33,604 nt of DNA from an uncultured Lachnospiraceae bacterium (lineage in GTDB: Bacteria > Bacillota > Clostridia > Lachnospirales > Lachnospiraceae): positions 1 to 33,604 of the forward strand of contig CAJUPF010000034.1 of the NCBI GenBank assembly GCA_910588565.1, in the 5' to 3' direction. The notes under the pieces are model-generated. The model saw only the letters and a program-made list of their open reading frames with translations, was not told the DNA's origin and ran no database searches. How positions within the stretch are numbered: the first letter of the stretch is position 1; each line of letters starts with the position of its first letter. Both the position numbers and the translations under genes were made by a program. Below are positions 31,912 to 33,604 of this stretch, piece by piece.

Positions 31912-33228
31912 CTATTTGCCTGAATCGACATGAAAAAATTTTTTCAGTTGTTTTAATATCTGTTTGATTTTGGTTTTGAGACGTGATAAAAACGTTTTTT
32001 TGTTATTTTGTTTTGCAGGCGGATCTTCGTCTTTTGCAGAATAAACAGATTCATGTACAAGATCCCTGTGGTTCTGGTGTTCATTGCGCTCCATATGATG
32101 GATAGCATTTAGTATAAATGAGGATGATTCGCTGGCCAGCTGGTGACGCAGTGTATCTATTTCGTCATAATTAATATCGGGCATATTGAAAACAGTTTCC
32201 GTACTGACACCGGTGATATAGCGGTGGCTGAGGTGGAACATATCCAATAGAGAACCGATTTTATCGCCAGAGCGATTGCCTGCGAAAAATTGTACGCCAA
32301 ATATAATAGAGAAGCAACAGGCGTGGAATGAGTTGGTAAAAATACAGGTTGCATCTTTCATGTAACCCAGCCAATCTTCAATGCCGATGCCATAGATGAT
32401 CTCATGGTGCGTTCCTTCTGGAATATCTGCGTTCTCCAGATCCTCGCTGATTTCGAGAAGTTCCAGATTGTGTGACGCCGCATAAGCGGCGGCAGTTTCC
32501 ACAAGTTCTGTTGCCTTTTCCATTACGATATAGATTAGAACGTATCCTTTTTTTTCGGGAGGGGATGCTAGTTCAATGTAAAAATCTCTGTCGTTAAGGA
32601 AAACCGGATCCAAAACCTGTGTGACGGGAAGGTCAGAATTCTGCTGAATATAGTTTTGCAAACTTTTTTCGCGGACAGAAATAAAATCAATATCGCTGAT
32701 ATAGTCAAAGAACTCTTTTGCCTGTTTTGGCGTATACTCACGGGCGCCGCGGCTGGCAGAGTAGGCGATTTTCTTTTTGCCTTCCAATTGCTTGCAGGCC
32801 AGAAAAAAGCCGCGGTCAAAACCAGCGGAAAGGTTGCATTTCCAGATAACATCAGTTGCGCATATATAACAGTCAAATCCGGGATCTTCCGTATCCATGA
32901 GTTTTGCGGTGTAACATTTATCGGTTTTTCTGTAATATGTCTGGATAAATTTTTCAAAATGTTCGTAACGGTCTTCTCTTTCATAGAAAAGTGTTTTCCA
33001 GCGTTTCAGCAGCCGTTTTTGCGCAGCATTGCTTGATTTGGGATAATCTATATAGTAAAACAGAGGGTGCTTTACATCGAACTTGCCGTAATAATTTGGT
33101 ATATAATCTATAATAGTGCTTTCAATTCCATTTCTTTCCAGGAAAGCCCAAAATGCGTAGGAATGCAGGGGAGAGGCAAAATTAAGGACTTTTGTATGTG
33201 CATTTATGGAAATAATGCCAATTTTCAT
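31912..33228 (-). CDS. Polysaccharide pyruvyl transferase family protein, second copy
   Basis: A 438-residue protein from a different branch of the same family. The N terminus (GIISINAHTKVLNFASPLHSYAFWAFLERNG split over 3-33) matches the usual region in which a short loop leads into the first long helix, then STIIDYIPNYY. Later come YICATDVIWKC, SASRGAREYT, SVREKSLQNYI, VLDPVFL and IFTNSFHACCFSIIFG with the conserved Ser-Phe-His. The C terminus (about 390-438) is basic and Lys-rich. AAGGAG lies 7 bp before the ATG. It is not a duplicate of the gene at 30426. The first-helix region, where related proteins often have NYG, reads LNF here, a possible functional difference. Confidence 0.8.
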   Translation of the reverse strand: MKIGIISINAHTKVLNFASPLHSYAFWAFLERNGIESTIIDYIPNYYGKFDVKHPLFYYIDYPKSSNAAQKRLLKRWKTLFYEREDRYEHFEKFIQTYYRKTDKCYTAKLMDTEDPGFDCYICATDVIWKCNLSAGFDRGFFLACKQLEGKKKIAYSASRGAREYTPKQAKEFFDYISDIDFISVREKSLQNYIQQNSDLPVTQVLDPVFLNDRDFYIELASPPEKKGYVLIYIVMEKATELVETAAAYAASHNLELLEISEDLENADIPEGTHHEIIYGIGIEDWLGYMKDATCIFTNSFHACCFSIIFGVQFFAGNRSGDKIGSLLDMFHLSHRYITGVSTETVFNMPDINYDEIDTLRHQLASESSSFILNAIHHMERNEHQNHRDLVHESVYSAKDEDPPAKQNNKKTFLSRLKTKIKQILKQLKKFFHVDSGK

Positions 33229-33260
33229 TCGGATACTCCTTTCTGTAATAAATACGATAT

Positions 33261-33295
33261 TTGTCAGAATATTTGAAAATTTTAGATTCTGACAA
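33261..33295 (-). promoter_or_regulatory. Promoter with overlapping operator-like inverted repeat
   Basis: TTGTCAGAAT (33261-33270) and ATTCTGACAA (33286-33295) are perfect 10-bp inverted arms around a 15-bp AT-rich centre. On the minus strand the right arm gives -35 TTGTCA (33295-33290) and, 18 bp on, the left arm gives -10 TATTCT (33271-33266), about 37 bases before the ATG at 33228. A dimeric regulator bound to both arms would block or control this promoter. Confidence 0.5.
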
Positions 33296-33433
33296 GTGCG
33301 TGTTTCTTATTCGGTACAGGTTGTTTTGTGTAAAATTACTCCGGATTTCATACTTTCTCCTTTCATATTTTTTCTAACTGTTTTTATAATGTGCTGTTTC
33401 AGAGCGATATCTCCATATTTCCCAGTAGAGTAA

Positions 33434-33530
33434 GATTGTATACGTTATGGAATATCAGGAAGTGTGTATTGAAAATAAAAGCTCATGAAAGTTATACCAT
33501 CTCAGTATAACATAGGGGACATATACAATC
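33434..33530. repeat. Nested inverted repeats in the final intergenic region
   Basis: GATTGTATA (33434-33442) and TATACAATC (33522-33530) form an outer 9-bp inverted pair. Inside it, GTTATAC (33491-33497) and GTATAAC (33505-33511) form a 7-bp hairpin with a 7-base loop. Possible roles are a binding site, a small structured RNA or a mobile-element relic; no open frame lies inside. Confidence 0.45.
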
Positions 33531-33604
33531 CAGCATTTTTTGCTGAATAACAGGATAAACTTATAAATGATTTTTACAGAAAAAGCCCAAAGGCTTATAT
33601 TTAA

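Larger units (their letters stand above)
33229..33604. other. AT-rich intergenic region at the window end
   Basis: No ORF of note. It holds a minus-strand promoter overlapped by an inverted repeat (33261-33295), nested inverted repeats at 33434-33530, and near the end a short stem AAGCC/GGCTT (around 33585-33598). On the minus strand that stem is followed by a few Ts and may end a leftward gene beyond the window. Confidence 0.6.

Overview
The window looks like a chromosomal segment from a Gram-positive Clostridia, most likely a Lachnospiraceae relative. The evidence is the comF–yvyF pair, the CdaA–CdaR–GlmM cluster with strong AGGAGG ribosome sites, an HPr-type protein, DUF2142 and teichoic-acid-type enzymes, and the lack of any outer-membrane polysaccharide gene. 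The assignment rests on gene content and style, not on a search.

Region 1 (1-1500) holds an intergenic hairpin element, comF-like and yvyF-like genes, and an intrinsic terminator. Region 2 (1500-7150) starts with a good promoter and carries two unrecognised membrane proteins, diadenylate cyclase cdaA, its regulator cdaR, phosphoglucosamine mutase glmM and an HPr-like protein. Region 3 (7190-28550) continues on the same strand as a surface-polysaccharide locus: a DUF2142 membrane protein, family-2 glycosyltransferases, the full dTDP-L-rhamnose pathway (rmlD, B, A, C), a first ABC exporter whose ATPase has a C-terminal glycan-binding domain, a methyltransferase/kinase-like protein, a polyprenyl-phosphate sugar transferase, another glycosyltransferase, a LicD protein, two CDP-polyol phosphotransferases around a second ABC exporter, an IspD/TarI-type cytidylyltransferase and an NAD-dependent epimerase/reductase. 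I see no convincing intrinsic terminator from 2182 to about 28550, where a strong hairpin ends the array. Region 4 (28550-33604) is more AT-rich, with genes on both strands: a sulfotransferase-like protein (minus), a long regulatory intergenic region, and two convergent polysaccharide pyruvyl transferases.

As a system, the locus can make dTDP-rhamnose, start a glycan on undecaprenyl phosphate, extend it, and export it by an ABC route that may read a terminal cap. A second module can make a CDP-activated polyol, polymerise or attach polyol phosphate, and export a teichoic-acid-like product. Pyruvyl, phospho (LicD) and perhaps sulfo groups would decorate the products. The most notable points are: (a) the WbdD-like methyltransferase/kinase beside a Wzt with a carbohydrate-binding domain in a Gram-positive setting; (b) two different ABC exporters in one locus; (c) a family of intergenic repeats with a near-identical 25-29 bp core; and (d) a promoter followed almost at once by a perfect terminator at 30164-30240. 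No tRNA, rRNA, CRISPR, transposase or phage gene was recognised.
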